Assembly: GCA_016215705.1 (NCBI GenBank)
Contig: JACRIR010000053.1
Span: forward strand, 1 to 64,000
Reading direction: 5' to 3'
DNA length: 64,000 nt
DNA from: Candidatus Poribacteria bacterium
Lineage (GTDB): Bacteria; Abyssobacteria; SURF-5
Positions 1 through 7,881 of this stretch are shown here, piece after piece; positions within the stretch are counted from its first letter, which is position 1; every line of letters starts with the position of its first letter. The position numbers and the translations under genes were made by a program. The notes beneath the pieces were generated by a model. That model made no database searches. It had not been told where the DNA came from and saw nothing but the letters and a program-made list of their open reading frames with translations.

Positions 1-1653
1 CTAGTATGTTGATGGTAGATCGGTTTTGTGTGGGGTCATTGGCAGGACTATGTTGAAGGTCGTGCCCTCTGAGGGCTTCGAGACAACATGAATCAAACCG
101 CCGTGCTCCTCGACAATCTGTTTTGCGATGGGGAGCCCGAGGCCTGTTCCCCCGCTCTTCTTGGTAGTAAAAAAGGGAGTGAACACTTTGTCCATGTTCT
201 CCTGTGGTATTCCGCAGCCGGTGTCTGAAATGGAAATTTGAAGCGCCTTTGGAACGCCCGAGTGGTCGTCAGCGTCGGGGGAAGCCATTTGGAGCGGCGG
301 ATCAATTTCGCGGGTGGTGATTGTCAGTTGTCCTCCCTTCTCCATAGCTTGGAGCCCATTGAGCACGATGTTGAGGAGACAACGGTAGAGACGTGATTTG
401 TCGATCGCCAGCATGATTTTCTGCGCGTGAGTTGCGAGAACAATCTGAATCGAGCCGGCTTGCGCCTGTTCGTGCAGCGCCTTTGAAATGTCCTCGAGCA
501 ACCCGACAATGTCGCAGCAGACAAGAGCGAGTTGTTTCGGCTTCGCGAACTCGAGCATATCCTGTACAAGGTCCGAAAGGTGATCGGCGGCGTTTATGAT
601 GATTGCGCCGGCTTCGGGGAACCCTGCAATGTCCTTTCGGTCCACTGCAATCTGCAGGAGCTCGCCACCTCCCTTGATTTGAGTAAGAATGTTCCTAATG
701 TCATGCGCCAGACATGCCATGGTCCTGCCTATCGTCGCCATTTTTTCTTGTTCGTTGGAGCGCCGGCGCAAGGTGACGCTCTCAATCGCCATCCCAACAT
801 AATCTCCAACCACTCCGAGGAGTTCCGGGCGAACAGCCGCCCTGCGAGAGTCCGGTTGCAGAAAGTACAGCGCCCCCCCTATTTTCTTATTGCACAGTAG
901 GGGAACAGCGATCTCCATGACGACGGGAGTGTCCAGATTGTGAGCGTTGGCAGTCGGGAGAATCGCTCTGATTTCGGGAACCCGATGAAGAAGCGCCCTT
1001 TTTATCAGGTCATGAGGGACAACGCCCAGCAGGGAGGGCTCCATGTCTTTCGAGGAGTTTGAGATATCCTCCGCTTTTTCGAGGCCGTCGTCGTTGTCCC
1101 TGCTCAGGTAGGCCGAGCCATTACAGAAATGAAACTCCTCAGCGAGAAAATCCAGTGACGCCTTCAGAACCTGCCGGGGAGTCGAGCATTGTCCTGCGGC
1201 GGCTGCGAGCTTCTGCAGGAACAAGGCATCTCGCAGTTGCGCGTTTTCAGCAACGAGCCTGCGTCGTTCGAGGGTTTGTCTGACGGCTGCGAGAAGCGTA
1301 TCGTCATCCCACGGCTTTGTGAGAAACCAGTCGACTTTCCCTTCGTTTATTGCTGAGACGGCGATCTGCAGCTCGGCGTGACCTGTCACCAAAATCCGGG
1401 CAGTCGTCGGGCTTAATGACGCGATCCTGGAAAGGAGCTCGACACCGTTCATGCCGGTCATGAAGTGATCTGATATTGCCAGGTCAAACTTTGTGTTCTC
1501 GAATGCGCGTATCGCTTCTTGCGCGCTCGAGACACAAGTAACGTCAAACCTGCGCTCTACAAGCAGTCGTCTCAAAGAAGAAGTAACACGCGCCTCGTCA
1601 TCCACCACGAGTATCCTGACTGAGTTAACGCAATCGGGCATGATGGTATCCAT
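1..1653 (-). CDS. Receiver-GAF-histidine kinase (no membrane segment)
   Basis: A 550-residue soluble signalling protein. An N-terminal receiver (residues 12-130) has acidic D18/D19, phosphoacceptor D62 and the lysine in a TKPW motif (K113). A GAF-like region (about 150-295) follows, then a HisKA domain with phospho-acceptor H317 (AHDIRN) and an ATPase domain with DTGCGIP (477-483), FTPFFTTK and GTGLGL (502-507). The receiver-first order is the reverse of classical hybrid kinases, so the receiver may control the kinase behind it. The protein is complete: its TAG stop occupies the first three bases of the window. It is the last gene of the array read towards the window start, 12 bp after the preceding regulator. 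The ribosome-binding site before the ATG at 1653 is weak, and an in-frame ATG lies four codons in. The signal sensed by the GAF region is unknown. Confidence 0.9.
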   Translation of the reverse strand: MDTIMPDCVNSVRILVVDDEARVTSSLRRLLVERRFDVTCVSSAQEAIRAFENTKFDLAISDHFMTGMNGVELLSRIASLSPTTARILVTGHAELQIAVSAINEGKVDWFLTKPWDDDTLLAAVRQTLERRRLVAENAQLRDALFLQKLAAAAGQCSTPRQVLKASLDFLAEEFHFCNGSAYLSRDNDDGLEKAEDISNSSKDMEPSLLGVVPHDLIKRALLHRVPEIRAILPTANAHNLDTPVVMEIAVPLLCNKKIGGALYFLQPDSRRAAVRPELLGVVGDYVGMAIESVTLRRRSNEQEKMATIGRTMACLAHDIRNILTQIKGGGELLQIAVDRKDIAGFPEAGAIIINAADHLSDLVQDMLEFAKPKQLALVCCDIVGLLEDISKALHEQAQAGSIQIVLATHAQKIMLAIDKSRLYRCLLNIVLNGLQAMEKGGQLTITTREIDPPLQMASPDADDHSGVPKALQISISDTGCGIPQENMDKVFTPFFTTKKSGGTGLGLPIAKQIVEEHGGLIHVVSKPSEGTTFNIVLPMTPHKTDLPSTY

Positions 1654-1665
1654 TTCGATTCACGC

Positions 1666-2067
1666 TCACTTCTGTGAGTCAATCATCTCTTGCGCAGTCA
1701 CCGCGTCGAGAAGCTCTTCGACGCAGGCAACAAGCTCTTCGTCATCCCACGGCTTCCGGAAGAAGGCGCATATCCTCTTGTCTTTGAGCGCCTGCGCGAC
1801 CTTGTGATGGGGCGCCCATCCGGTCAAGAGCACGCACCTGATACCTGGGTGCTTCGCATGAATATCGGAGAGCAGATCAAGCCCGGAACGGCCTGGCATT
1901 TTTTCATCGATTACGGCAACACTTATGCGATGTTGATCAATGAGTGTTTGAGCGGCGTCGGCGTTTTCCGCTAGGAGAACCGCCGCGATTCTGGGTGATA
2001 GAACCCGTCTCAACGCCTGTCGGATGTTGGCATCGTCGTCAACCACAAGAACTGTGCCGTGCTTCAT
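1666..2067 (-). CDS. Single-domain response regulator, KPW type
   Basis: A 133-residue stand-alone receiver. It shows the acidic triad D10-D12, phosphoacceptor D54 (AVIDEKMPG), T82 and K105 in FRKPWDDE. There is no output domain, so it probably passes phosphate on or works by protein contact. I chose the ATG at 2067 because GGGAGGT lies ten bases upstream; the reading frame stays open further upstream, but that stretch resembles no receiver and overlaps an intergenic inverted repeat. The protein is closely related in sequence to the next regulator (2266-2799), which suggests tandem duplication. Confidence 0.85.
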   Translation of the reverse strand: MKHGTVLVVDDDANIRQALRRVLSPRIAAVLLAENADAAQTLIDQHRISVAVIDEKMPGRSGLDLLSDIHAKHPGIRCVLLTGWAPHHKVAQALKDKRICAFFRKPWDDEELVACVEELLDAVTAQEMIDSQK

Positions 2068-2125
2068 GTCGTTTTGCACCTCCCAAGAGAGACTGTCCCG
2101 TAATCGGCGAACCTGGAAGGGATTT

Positions 2126-2198
2126 CGCAGGCGCCATTTATTCGCACAATCTTTTCGGGCCCTTTCCGCATTGAGAGCGCGCATGAATGGCGCCTGCG
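2126..2198. repeat. 13-bp perfect inverted repeat between two regulator genes
   Basis: CGCAGGCGCCATT at 2126-2138 is matched exactly by its reverse complement at 2186-2198, with a 47-base loop. The pairing extends a few bases on both sides with mismatches. It lies in the 198-bp gap between two response regulator genes and has no T-run on the minus strand. It is therefore more likely an RNA stem (processing or attenuation) or a dispersed palindromic repeat than a simple terminator. Confidence 0.6.
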
Positions 2199-2224
2199 GA
2201 ATTACGGGGCGGTCTCAAGAAACG

Positions 2225-2248
2225 GTTTCAGGTTCCAAGTTTCAGGTT
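2225..2248. repeat. Short direct repeat GTTTCAGGTT x2
   Basis: The ten bases GTTTCAGGTT occur at 2225-2234 and again at 2239-2248, next to the inverted repeat in the same gap. It is low-complexity intergenic sequence of no known role. Confidence 0.45.
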
Positions 2249-2265
2249 ACTTCCTTTCGCCGCAA

Positions 2266-2799
2266 TCATGGAGCGGCTTTACGGGAATCCGAGTCATCCT
2301 CAAGAATGATATAACCTTCGTCATCCTTGAGAACCTTCGTAATGCCGGGATAGTGTGTCTCGAGTTCCTCTGTTTCTTTTCGCGGCTCACTCGAGGCGGA
2401 CAGAATGCTCGATTCCAGTTCCTTCTCATGGATTGAATCGACTGCCTGGCGCACGGCCGCAACAAGTTCGCTGTCATTCCATGGCTTCGTAAAGAAGCGG
2501 AATATCTCGCCGTCGTTGATGGCGCTGATTACTGTTTGGGTGTTTGCATAGCCGGTCAACATGATGCGGACCGCCTCGGGACATTTCCTTTTGACGAGTT
2601 TCACGAAATCGAGGCCGGAATATCCCGGCATCTTTTCGTCAGTTATGATAACGCTCACACTGCCGCCGGCAAGCGCGGCAAGCGCCTCTTTGGGGTTTTC
2701 GGCCTCCAGGACAATATAGGGGGTTTCGGCAAATACTCTCTTCAGAGCCGAGCGAACCGATTTGTCGTCGTCCACGATGAGGATTCGGTGTTTATCCAT
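2266..2799 (-). CDS. Response regulator, KPW type, with short conserved tail
   Basis: A 177-residue protein with receiver domain 1-122 (D10-D12, D54 in IITDEKMPG, T82, K105 in TKPWNDSE) followed by about 55 residues. The tail is acidic and contains ETHYPGITKVLKDDEGYII (147-165). From memory, tails of this kind follow other KPW-type receivers. The ATG at 2799 has GGAGG nine bases upstream. It overlaps the stop of the upstream HD-GYP gene by 8 bp, so the two are probably translationally coupled. No DNA-binding or enzymatic output domain is visible. Confidence 0.85.
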   Translation of the reverse strand: MDKHRILIVDDDKSVRSALKRVFAETPYIVLEAENPKEALAALAGGSVSVIITDEKMPGYSGLDFVKLVKRKCPEAVRIMLTGYANTQTVISAINDGEIFRFFTKPWNDSELVAAVRQAVDSIHEKELESSILSASSEPRKETEELETHYPGITKVLKDDEGYIILEDDSDSRKAAP

Positions 2800-4174
2800 C
2801 CTTTTCAACCTCCAACAAGACATTGTCGCCTTCAGGGCCGTCGTCGGCATTGTTCATACGCTGATATATGTATAGCTTTGCCATGGAAGGATCAATACGC
2901 GCATAGTTCTTGATCCTTTCAACATACACCGGAGTGAGGGTCTCTCCTTTTGCAATGAGCAGTATGCCGCTTCCAGTAACCACGTTTCTGGTCAGAACCA
3001 TGCCGACCTTCAGACTGCTTATCGGGATGCCGACCTCTACCGACCCGTTTGCCTTATTCGACTCTTCGTACACGAATGGAATGAGCGCATTTACCACCCT
3101 CGGGTCAAAGAGCGAGCCCGTCTGTGAGCGCATCTGCTTCAGCGCCTCCCTGACACTGACCTCGTGGCCTTGCCCCTGGGGATGAAGCTCCCTGTCGAAG
3201 GCGTCCGCAACCGCTATTATCCTCGAGCCAAGGGGGATAACCTCACCGGAAATTCTGTCGGGATACCCCCCGCCTGCGAAGTGTTCGTGATGATGCCGGA
3301 TCAGCCTGCCTGCGTCACAGAGACGGGTGATGCTTTGGACGCAGTTCTCTCCGAGGACAGGGTGTTTCTGGAGGATTTCCTTTTCTATCCGAGTCAAAGC
3401 ATAGGGGGGCTTTCTCAGTATCGTGTCAGGAATTCCGATCTTGCCGACGTCATGGAGCATTGCCGCAATCTCGAGGGTCCTCAACTCCTCACCTTCTATC
3501 CCGAGCTTGTCTGCGATAAAGCGACTGGCTCGCGTCACTCGCCGGGAATGACTGCATGTTTCCGGGTCATGCATGTCGAGCAGCGCGGCAAAGGTCTTAA
3601 TCGTATCGACGAAGTTGCCTTCCAATTGTCTGTAGAGTCCCTCGAGTTCCTGATTCTTGTCGAGGATTGAAGCAGTTTGTTTCTTTACTTCCTCCTTCAG
3701 CCTGCTGTTCCAATCCTCCAGCAACTTGTTTTGCTCGAGGGTTAGCTCGGTCAGGCGCTGATTTTCGGCGCAGACATGATAGAGGTTGAAAGCCTGCGCC
3801 ACGGCGTTCTTCAGTTCCGGCTCGCACCAGGGCTTCACTATGAAGCGGAAAACCTCGCCGTAGTTTATCGCTTGCATAGCGGCTTCGAGGTCAGCCTCAG
3901 CGGTGAGCATCATTCGAACGGCGAGGGGCGATTTCGTCTTGACGTGCTTTAGAAGCTCGATACCTGACATACCGGGCATATTAAGGTCAGTCAGCACGAT
4001 CGCAACTTCCTGACGTTCGAGCACGGAGAGCGCATCTTCTCCATTTGAGGCAAGGAGAACACGGTATCCCTCTCCATCAAATACCCTCAGCAGAGAGGAC
4101 AGTACGTTCGCTTCGTCATCCACGCACATCAATGCAGGGTCATTGGATGAATGGTCCCTGTCAACTTGCCCCAT
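2792..4174 (-). CDS. Response regulator with HD-GYP cyclic-di-GMP phosphodiesterase
   Basis: 460 residues. The receiver (13-130) has D19/D20, D63 and K114 in VKPWCEPE. A coiled-coil linker (about 135-190) leads to an HD-GYP domain with the metal-binding pair H241-D242 (HDVGKIGIP), the HHHEHFAGGGYPD segment (294-306) and AVADAFD (321-327). HD-GYP proteins hydrolyse cyclic-di-GMP, and the residues expected for catalysis are present. A C-terminal module (about 380-432) with SSLKVGMVLTRNV and LLIAKGETLTP is of the type that accompanies such enzymes. This is RpfG-like architecture. It is the only recognisable enzymatic output in the array, so lowering cyclic-di-GMP is its most concrete predicted effect. 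Confidence 0.92.
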   Translation of the reverse strand: MGQVDRDHSSNDPALMCVDDEANVLSSLLRVFDGEGYRVLLASNGEDALSVLERQEVAIVLTDLNMPGMSGIELLKHVKTKSPLAVRMMLTAEADLEAAMQAINYGEVFRFIVKPWCEPELKNAVAQAFNLYHVCAENQRLTELTLEQNKLLEDWNSRLKEEVKKQTASILDKNQELEGLYRQLEGNFVDTIKTFAALLDMHDPETCSHSRRVTRASRFIADKLGIEGEELRTLEIAAMLHDVGKIGIPDTILRKPPYALTRIEKEILQKHPVLGENCVQSITRLCDAGRLIRHHHEHFAGGGYPDRISGEVIPLGSRIIAVADAFDRELHPQGQGHEVSVREALKQMRSQTGSLFDPRVVNALIPFVYEESNKANGSVEVGIPISSLKVGMVLTRNVVTGSGILLIAKGETLTPVYVERIKNYARIDPSMAKLYIYQRMNNADDGPEGDNVLLEVEKDG

Positions 4175-4341
4175 GTTTGGCGCTTCTCCAAGTAGATCCC
4201 TGTCGCGGAATGCGGTTCACAGGGTCCCTCCTTCAATCGACCTGATAATGACGCATCCGGAGCGGCGCGCCATACGCGACTGTCTTTACACGCATTATCT
4301 GAGGTTAGTCCGGGTCCCCGCCCACGCGAATGAATCGGCGA

Positions 4342-5166
4342 CTACGCACCTGTAATTCTTTCAGCCAGCAAGACAACCCTTTTGTCTGTCGCCGCAAACC
4401 CTTTGATATATTGACCGCGAAGACGCATGCGGCAGGGTCCAGCCTGGTACTCCGGCAGTTCCTTTTCTGCGCCGGAGACAAGGACGTCTTCGAGGAGACG
4501 CGCCACCCCATTGGGCAACGCTCTCCCATACTCTTGACCCAATATACTCACGTTCCCACTGAAGATCCTGTTGGCCTCGGCATTCACGATCCCGATGACT
4601 CCATCCTTACCGATCCCGATGACTGCGATGGGCAGGTCTTCGAGAATATCCTGCGCAAGGCACAGGACCTTGTTGCTGAGCTCGAGGTCACGTGTACGCT
4701 CGGCCACGCGCTCCTCCAATTCTCGAGCCCATTGCTCGAGTTCCTGGTTCTTCTTTGTGATCTGCTCCTGAAGTGCCCGGTTTTCTTCTACGAGGTCATA
4801 CTGCCTTATTGACTGTCTTATGAGTATTTTCAGGTCGTCGTCATTCCACGGCTTATGTACGAACCGAAAGACCTCCCCCTCGTTTATCGCGTCGAGTATA
4901 GTGCTGACCTCGGCGTACCCACTGAGGATGATGCGAACCGACGCGGGACAAAGTTGTTTTGCTTCCTTCAGAAACTCGATCCCGCTCATGCCCGGCATTC
5001 GCTGGTCGGACATGATGACCGTGAAACGGCTCTTCTTGAGCAGTTCGAGACCTTCGTTGGCGTTCGCGGCCATTTCTATTTCGTAGTCTTCTTCCGCGAG
5101 AGTCCTCCTGAGAGCCCGCAAGATGTTCTCTTCATCGTCCACCAGCAAGAGCCTGTGATTCAACAT
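4342..5166 (-). CDS. Response regulator with coiled coil and PAS-like domain
   Basis: 274 residues. The receiver (1-120) has D10/D11, D54 (IMSDQRMPG) and K105 in HKPWNDDD. Next is a strongly charged coiled coil (125-165) ending in EERVAERTRDLE, then a PAS-like sensor segment (about 168-270, LPIAVIGIGKDGVIGIVN). The usual kinase or cyclase domain after such a PAS is absent, so it may be a truncated sensor or an adaptor. A TTG six codons upstream is possible, but the ATG at 5166 has GGAGA at the right distance and is preferred. A 167-bp gap separates it from the HD-GYP gene and holds no recognisable gene. Confidence 0.85.
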   Translation of the reverse strand: MLNHRLLLVDDEENILRALRRTLAEEDYEIEMAANANEGLELLKKSRFTVIMSDQRMPGMSGIEFLKEAKQLCPASVRIILSGYAEVSTILDAINEGEVFRFVHKPWNDDDLKILIRQSIRQYDLVEENRALQEQITKKNQELEQWARELEERVAERTRDLELSNKVLCLAQDILEDLPIAVIGIGKDGVIGIVNAEANRIFSGNVSILGQEYGRALPNGVARLLEDVLVSGAEKELPEYQAGPCRMRLRGQYIKGFAATDKRVVLLAERITGA

Positions 5167-5225
5167 CTGGTATCTCCGGAACAAAGTTCAAAGTCGAAAG
5201 ACAACTATGGTCTGACGCCGTGTGT

Positions 5226-7088
5226 CTACGAAACGGGCAGAGAAACAATGAATTCAGTGCCTTTATCCACTTCGCTCTTGACTTCGATCCTGCCTTGATG
5301 TCGCTGTATGATGTCGTAGACCACGCTGAGGCCCAGACCCGTCCCCTTGCCGACGGGCTTCGTAGTAAAGAAGGGGTCAAATATCTTATTGAGATTCTCC
5401 TTCGGAATGCCGCATCCGTCATCGGCCACCGAGACGACAACGCTATCGCCATTCATTCGCGTGGTTATGACTATTTTCCCTTTCTCCTTTATCGCCTGAG
5501 CCGCGTTTACGAGAAGGTTCATGAACACCTGGTTCAATTGCGTCGGATAGCAGGACACGCGCGTGAGGCTCCCATAGTTCTTGACGATCTCGGTCTTGTA
5601 TTTGAGCTCATTCCACACGATATTCAATGTCGTTTCGATGACCTCGTTAACGTCGGCTTCGGTTTTCTTGTCATCGTCGGTATGGGCGAAATTCTTGAGG
5701 TCCGAAACGATCTTCTTAACCTTTGTTGTCCCTTCAGCGGACTCGCGGGCCAATGCCGCCAGGTCTTCAATGACATGACTTATCCGAAGGTCGGCTTTCT
5801 TCTTCTCGAGCTTTGCTTTCACGGTCTGTTGACTCTCGCCGGTCTCGCTGACTGGGGCGTTGACGACTTCCTCGTACGCGCCGAACATCTGTGAGACCTT
5901 GTCGACATACTTGAGGAGTGTCCCCATGTTGCTGTGGATATAGCCGATCGGGTTGTTTATTTCGTGGGCAACCCCTGCCGCCAGTATTCCTATCGACGCC
6001 ATTTTTTCCTGCTGCAGCAATTTGGCCTGAGCCATCTTGATCTCGCTGTTGGCCTTTTCAAGCTCTTTGTTGGCCCGCAGAAGCTCATCATTGACTTTTT
6101 TCAGTTCTTCATTCTGCGCATCAAGAAGTCTGTTTGCGGAAAACAGAACCTGATTGGCCGCTTTCTGACGGGACCTTTCATCGAGTATGCGACTTATGTT
6201 GGTGGCGAGACGGTCGCCGAGCAACTCGAGCGTGCATCTTTCCTCGGGGCCGAAATCGCTGTCGGCCTCTCCGACAATCCAGAGAAGCCCGAGCACATTC
6301 TCCGACTTGTTAAGCGGTATAAACACTCCGCCGTCAGAACCGCGCGGGGTGGACAATTGAGGCTCGTCCCTTTCCGGTGGGCACACCCGGATATCAAAGC
6401 GCTCAAAAGGGGCGTCCAACTTCGTGAGCTCGGACAGCTTTTGGGCAAGAATGTTCCTGATGGATTCCTCTTCGTCAGCGGAAATATCGTGAGTCGATTT
6501 GACTACACCGGCAATCTCGTCTTTTCCGCGGAAAACGATGGCCGCGGTCTCATATGGCGCCAACTTGTCGAGCGAATCGAGTATCAGCGAGGCAAGCTGT
6601 GAAAAACCCGAGACATCGACAATCTTCTCGCCAAGGTCGTAGAGCACCTGGAGCTCGAAGACCTTTCGCCTCAGGTCTGCAACGAGGTCGCGGTTCTTTT
6701 TTTGCAGCCTCTGTTTTTCGAGGGCATTCTCAGTCACCAGCAGAACCTTATCCATGCTTTCAAACGGCTTTTTGAGGAAATCATACGCTCCCAGCCGAAC
6801 GGCCTCTATGGCGGCATCCTCGCTCGCATATCCCGTCATCATGATTACCTCGGTGAGCGGAGACCTCTTCTTCACTTCTCGCAAAAGGTCTACACCGTCG
6901 ATGTCCGGCATTCGTATGTCGCTGATGACAAGGTCGAATTCCCGCTGCCCAATCATCGTCAAGGCTTCGGTTCCTCCGGTCGCCTCTGACAATTCGATTT
7001 CTTTTCCGGCCAATGTCTTCCGGAAAAGTGACCGAATGATCTTCTCGTCGTCCACCACTAGTATTCTAGGGCGTTGGGCCGTGGTCAT
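5226..7088 (-). CDS. Receiver-GAF-histidine kinase, soluble
   Basis: 620 residues. The receiver has D13/D14, D57 (VISDIRMPD) and K107 in KKPFE, so unlike its neighbours it is not of the KPW type. A GAF-like region (about 145-305) is followed by a coiled coil (305-362), then HisKA with H375 (GVAHEINNP) and a complete ATPase domain (N524, DDGCGIP 557-563, [14 protein letters not shown] 582-587). No membrane segment is present. The ATG at 7088 is preceded by AAGGAG. It is the second receiver-first kinase of the array and the most likely phosphate source for the KPW regulators, although no pairing can be proven from sequence. Confidence 0.9.
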   Translation of the reverse strand: MTTAQRPRILVVDDEKIIRSLFRKTLAGKEIELSEATGGTEALTMIGQREFDLVISDIRMPDIDGVDLLREVKKRSPLTEVIMMTGYASEDAAIEAVRLGAYDFLKKPFESMDKVLLVTENALEKQRLQKKNRDLVADLRRKVFELQVLYDLGEKIVDVSGFSQLASLILDSLDKLAPYETAAIVFRGKDEIAGVVKSTHDISADEEESIRNILAQKLSELTKLDAPFERFDIRVCPPERDEPQLSTPRGSDGGVFIPLNKSENVLGLLWIVGEADSDFGPEERCTLELLGDRLATNISRILDERSRQKAANQVLFSANRLLDAQNEELKKVNDELLRANKELEKANSEIKMAQAKLLQQEKMASIGILAAGVAHEINNPIGYIHSNMGTLLKYVDKVSQMFGAYEEVVNAPVSETGESQQTVKAKLEKKKADLRISHVIEDLAALARESAEGTTKVKKIVSDLKNFAHTDDDKKTEADVNEVIETTLNIVWNELKYKTEIVKNYGSLTRVSCYPTQLNQVFMNLLVNAAQAIKEKGKIVITTRMNGDSVVVSVADDGCGIPKENLNKIFDPFFTTKPVGKGTGLGLSVVYDIIQRHQGRIEVKSEVDKGTEFIVSLPVS

Positions 7089-7163
7089 TTCATAGTCTCC
7101 TTGATGGGCCTGCATAGCCGAACGCAATAGTGAATGGAGAAAGGCGGAGTTGTCGGCTGCCGG

Positions 7164-7616
7164 TCACAAGCTGCATTTCCTGGTTTGATGTGAATGCAGG
7201 GCATTGATCACGCTGAGAAACTCCTCTCGGTCGCACGGTGAGAGCAAGTAGTAGAATATCCCGATCTCGCGCGCTGATTTTTCAAATGCCGTGCTCGTCT
7301 CCGCCGCTGCAACGATTATGGGGAGTTCGGGGTCCATCCGTTTGATTCCTCCAAGGGCCGCGGATGCGTCCTCTCCAAGGAATTCCTTTGCAATGAGCAC
7401 GCCAAGGGCGCTGTGCCCACCGGAGAGAATTTGTTTCAACTCGTGTATGTTGCCGGCAATCTGCAGAGGTATTTTCATTTCCTCAATTGCCGTTGAGGCC
7501 GCAAGGAGGTCCTGATTATCCGAAATTGCAAGAATGATGCAGTGTTTCCCGTTTGTGTTTGAGCTCTGTTCCATTGGCAAGCTCAGGCTCTCTTTCCTTG
7601 TATGTTTCTGTTCCAT
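7164..7616 (-). CDS. Degenerate (pseudo-)receiver protein
   Basis: 150 residues. The fold pattern of a receiver is visible (CIILAISDNQDLL at the first strand, LPIIVAAAETS at the fourth, YYLLSPCDREEF at the fifth). The phosphoacceptor position lies in ALGVLIAKEFLGE with no Asp, and the conserved lysine-proline is SPC. It should not be phosphorylated in the usual way and may act as a decoy or dimerisation partner. The ATG at 7616 has AAGGAAAG upstream; longer in-frame starts lie upstream of the predicted sigma-54 start site. It is the first gene after that promoter, so the promoter would drive this whole array. Confidence 0.7.
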   Translation of the reverse strand: MEQKHTRKESLSLPMEQSSNTNGKHCIILAISDNQDLLAASTAIEEMKIPLQIAGNIHELKQILSGGHSALGVLIAKEFLGEDASAALGGIKRMDPELPIIVAAAETSTAFEKSAREIGIFYYLLSPCDREEFLSVINALHSHQTRKCSL

Positions 7617-7644
7617 TGTGTGGAGCTTTCCTTGAGGGAGAGAA

Positions 7645-7660
7645 TTCAATGCTTGTGCCA
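7645..7660 (-). promoter_or_regulatory. Sigma-54-type promoter (-24/-12) ahead of the receiver array
   Basis: Read on the minus strand this is TGGCACAAGCATTGAA. It matches the -24/-12 consensus TGGCAC-N5-TTGCA at 10 of 11 specified bases with exact spacing. The one mismatch (A for C) falls in the normally conserved -12 GC. The start site would be near 7634, just before the ribosome-binding site and ATG at 7616. An NtrC-family activator gene lies directly upstream. Confidence 0.5.
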
Positions 7661-7738
7661 ACAGCGGACAATGATTCAGAAGCTATGTAGAGCTAAGCAG
7701 TTACAGCCTAATAGGACGCGCCGGTTCGTAATTTGAAT

Positions 7739-7751
7739 GTAACCTGGTTAC
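7739..7751. promoter_or_regulatory. Palindrome, candidate activator-binding site
   Basis: GTAACCTGGTTAC is a perfect 6+1+6 palindrome centred about 110 bp upstream of the predicted sigma-54 start, a usual distance for an NtrC-type enhancer site. A second short palindrome, GGTTAACC, lies at 7790-7797 and is built from the same half-site. The link to the neighbouring activator is inference. Confidence 0.35.
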
Positions 7752-7881
7752 GTCGATGGAGTGACGCGAGATAAGACATGATTAGAAATGGTTAACCTAA
7801 GTCGTTGGAAAGATGGGCTTTACCGGCCGGACCGTAATACGTCGAAGAAACGTCATACACGAAGAGGACGTGATGTCTTGC

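Noticed and set aside
2088-2099. The 12-mer AGAGACTGTCCC occurs here and again at 18073-18084, both at gene ends.
   Set aside because: A window of this size is expected to contain many repeated 12-mers by chance, and the flanks do not match.
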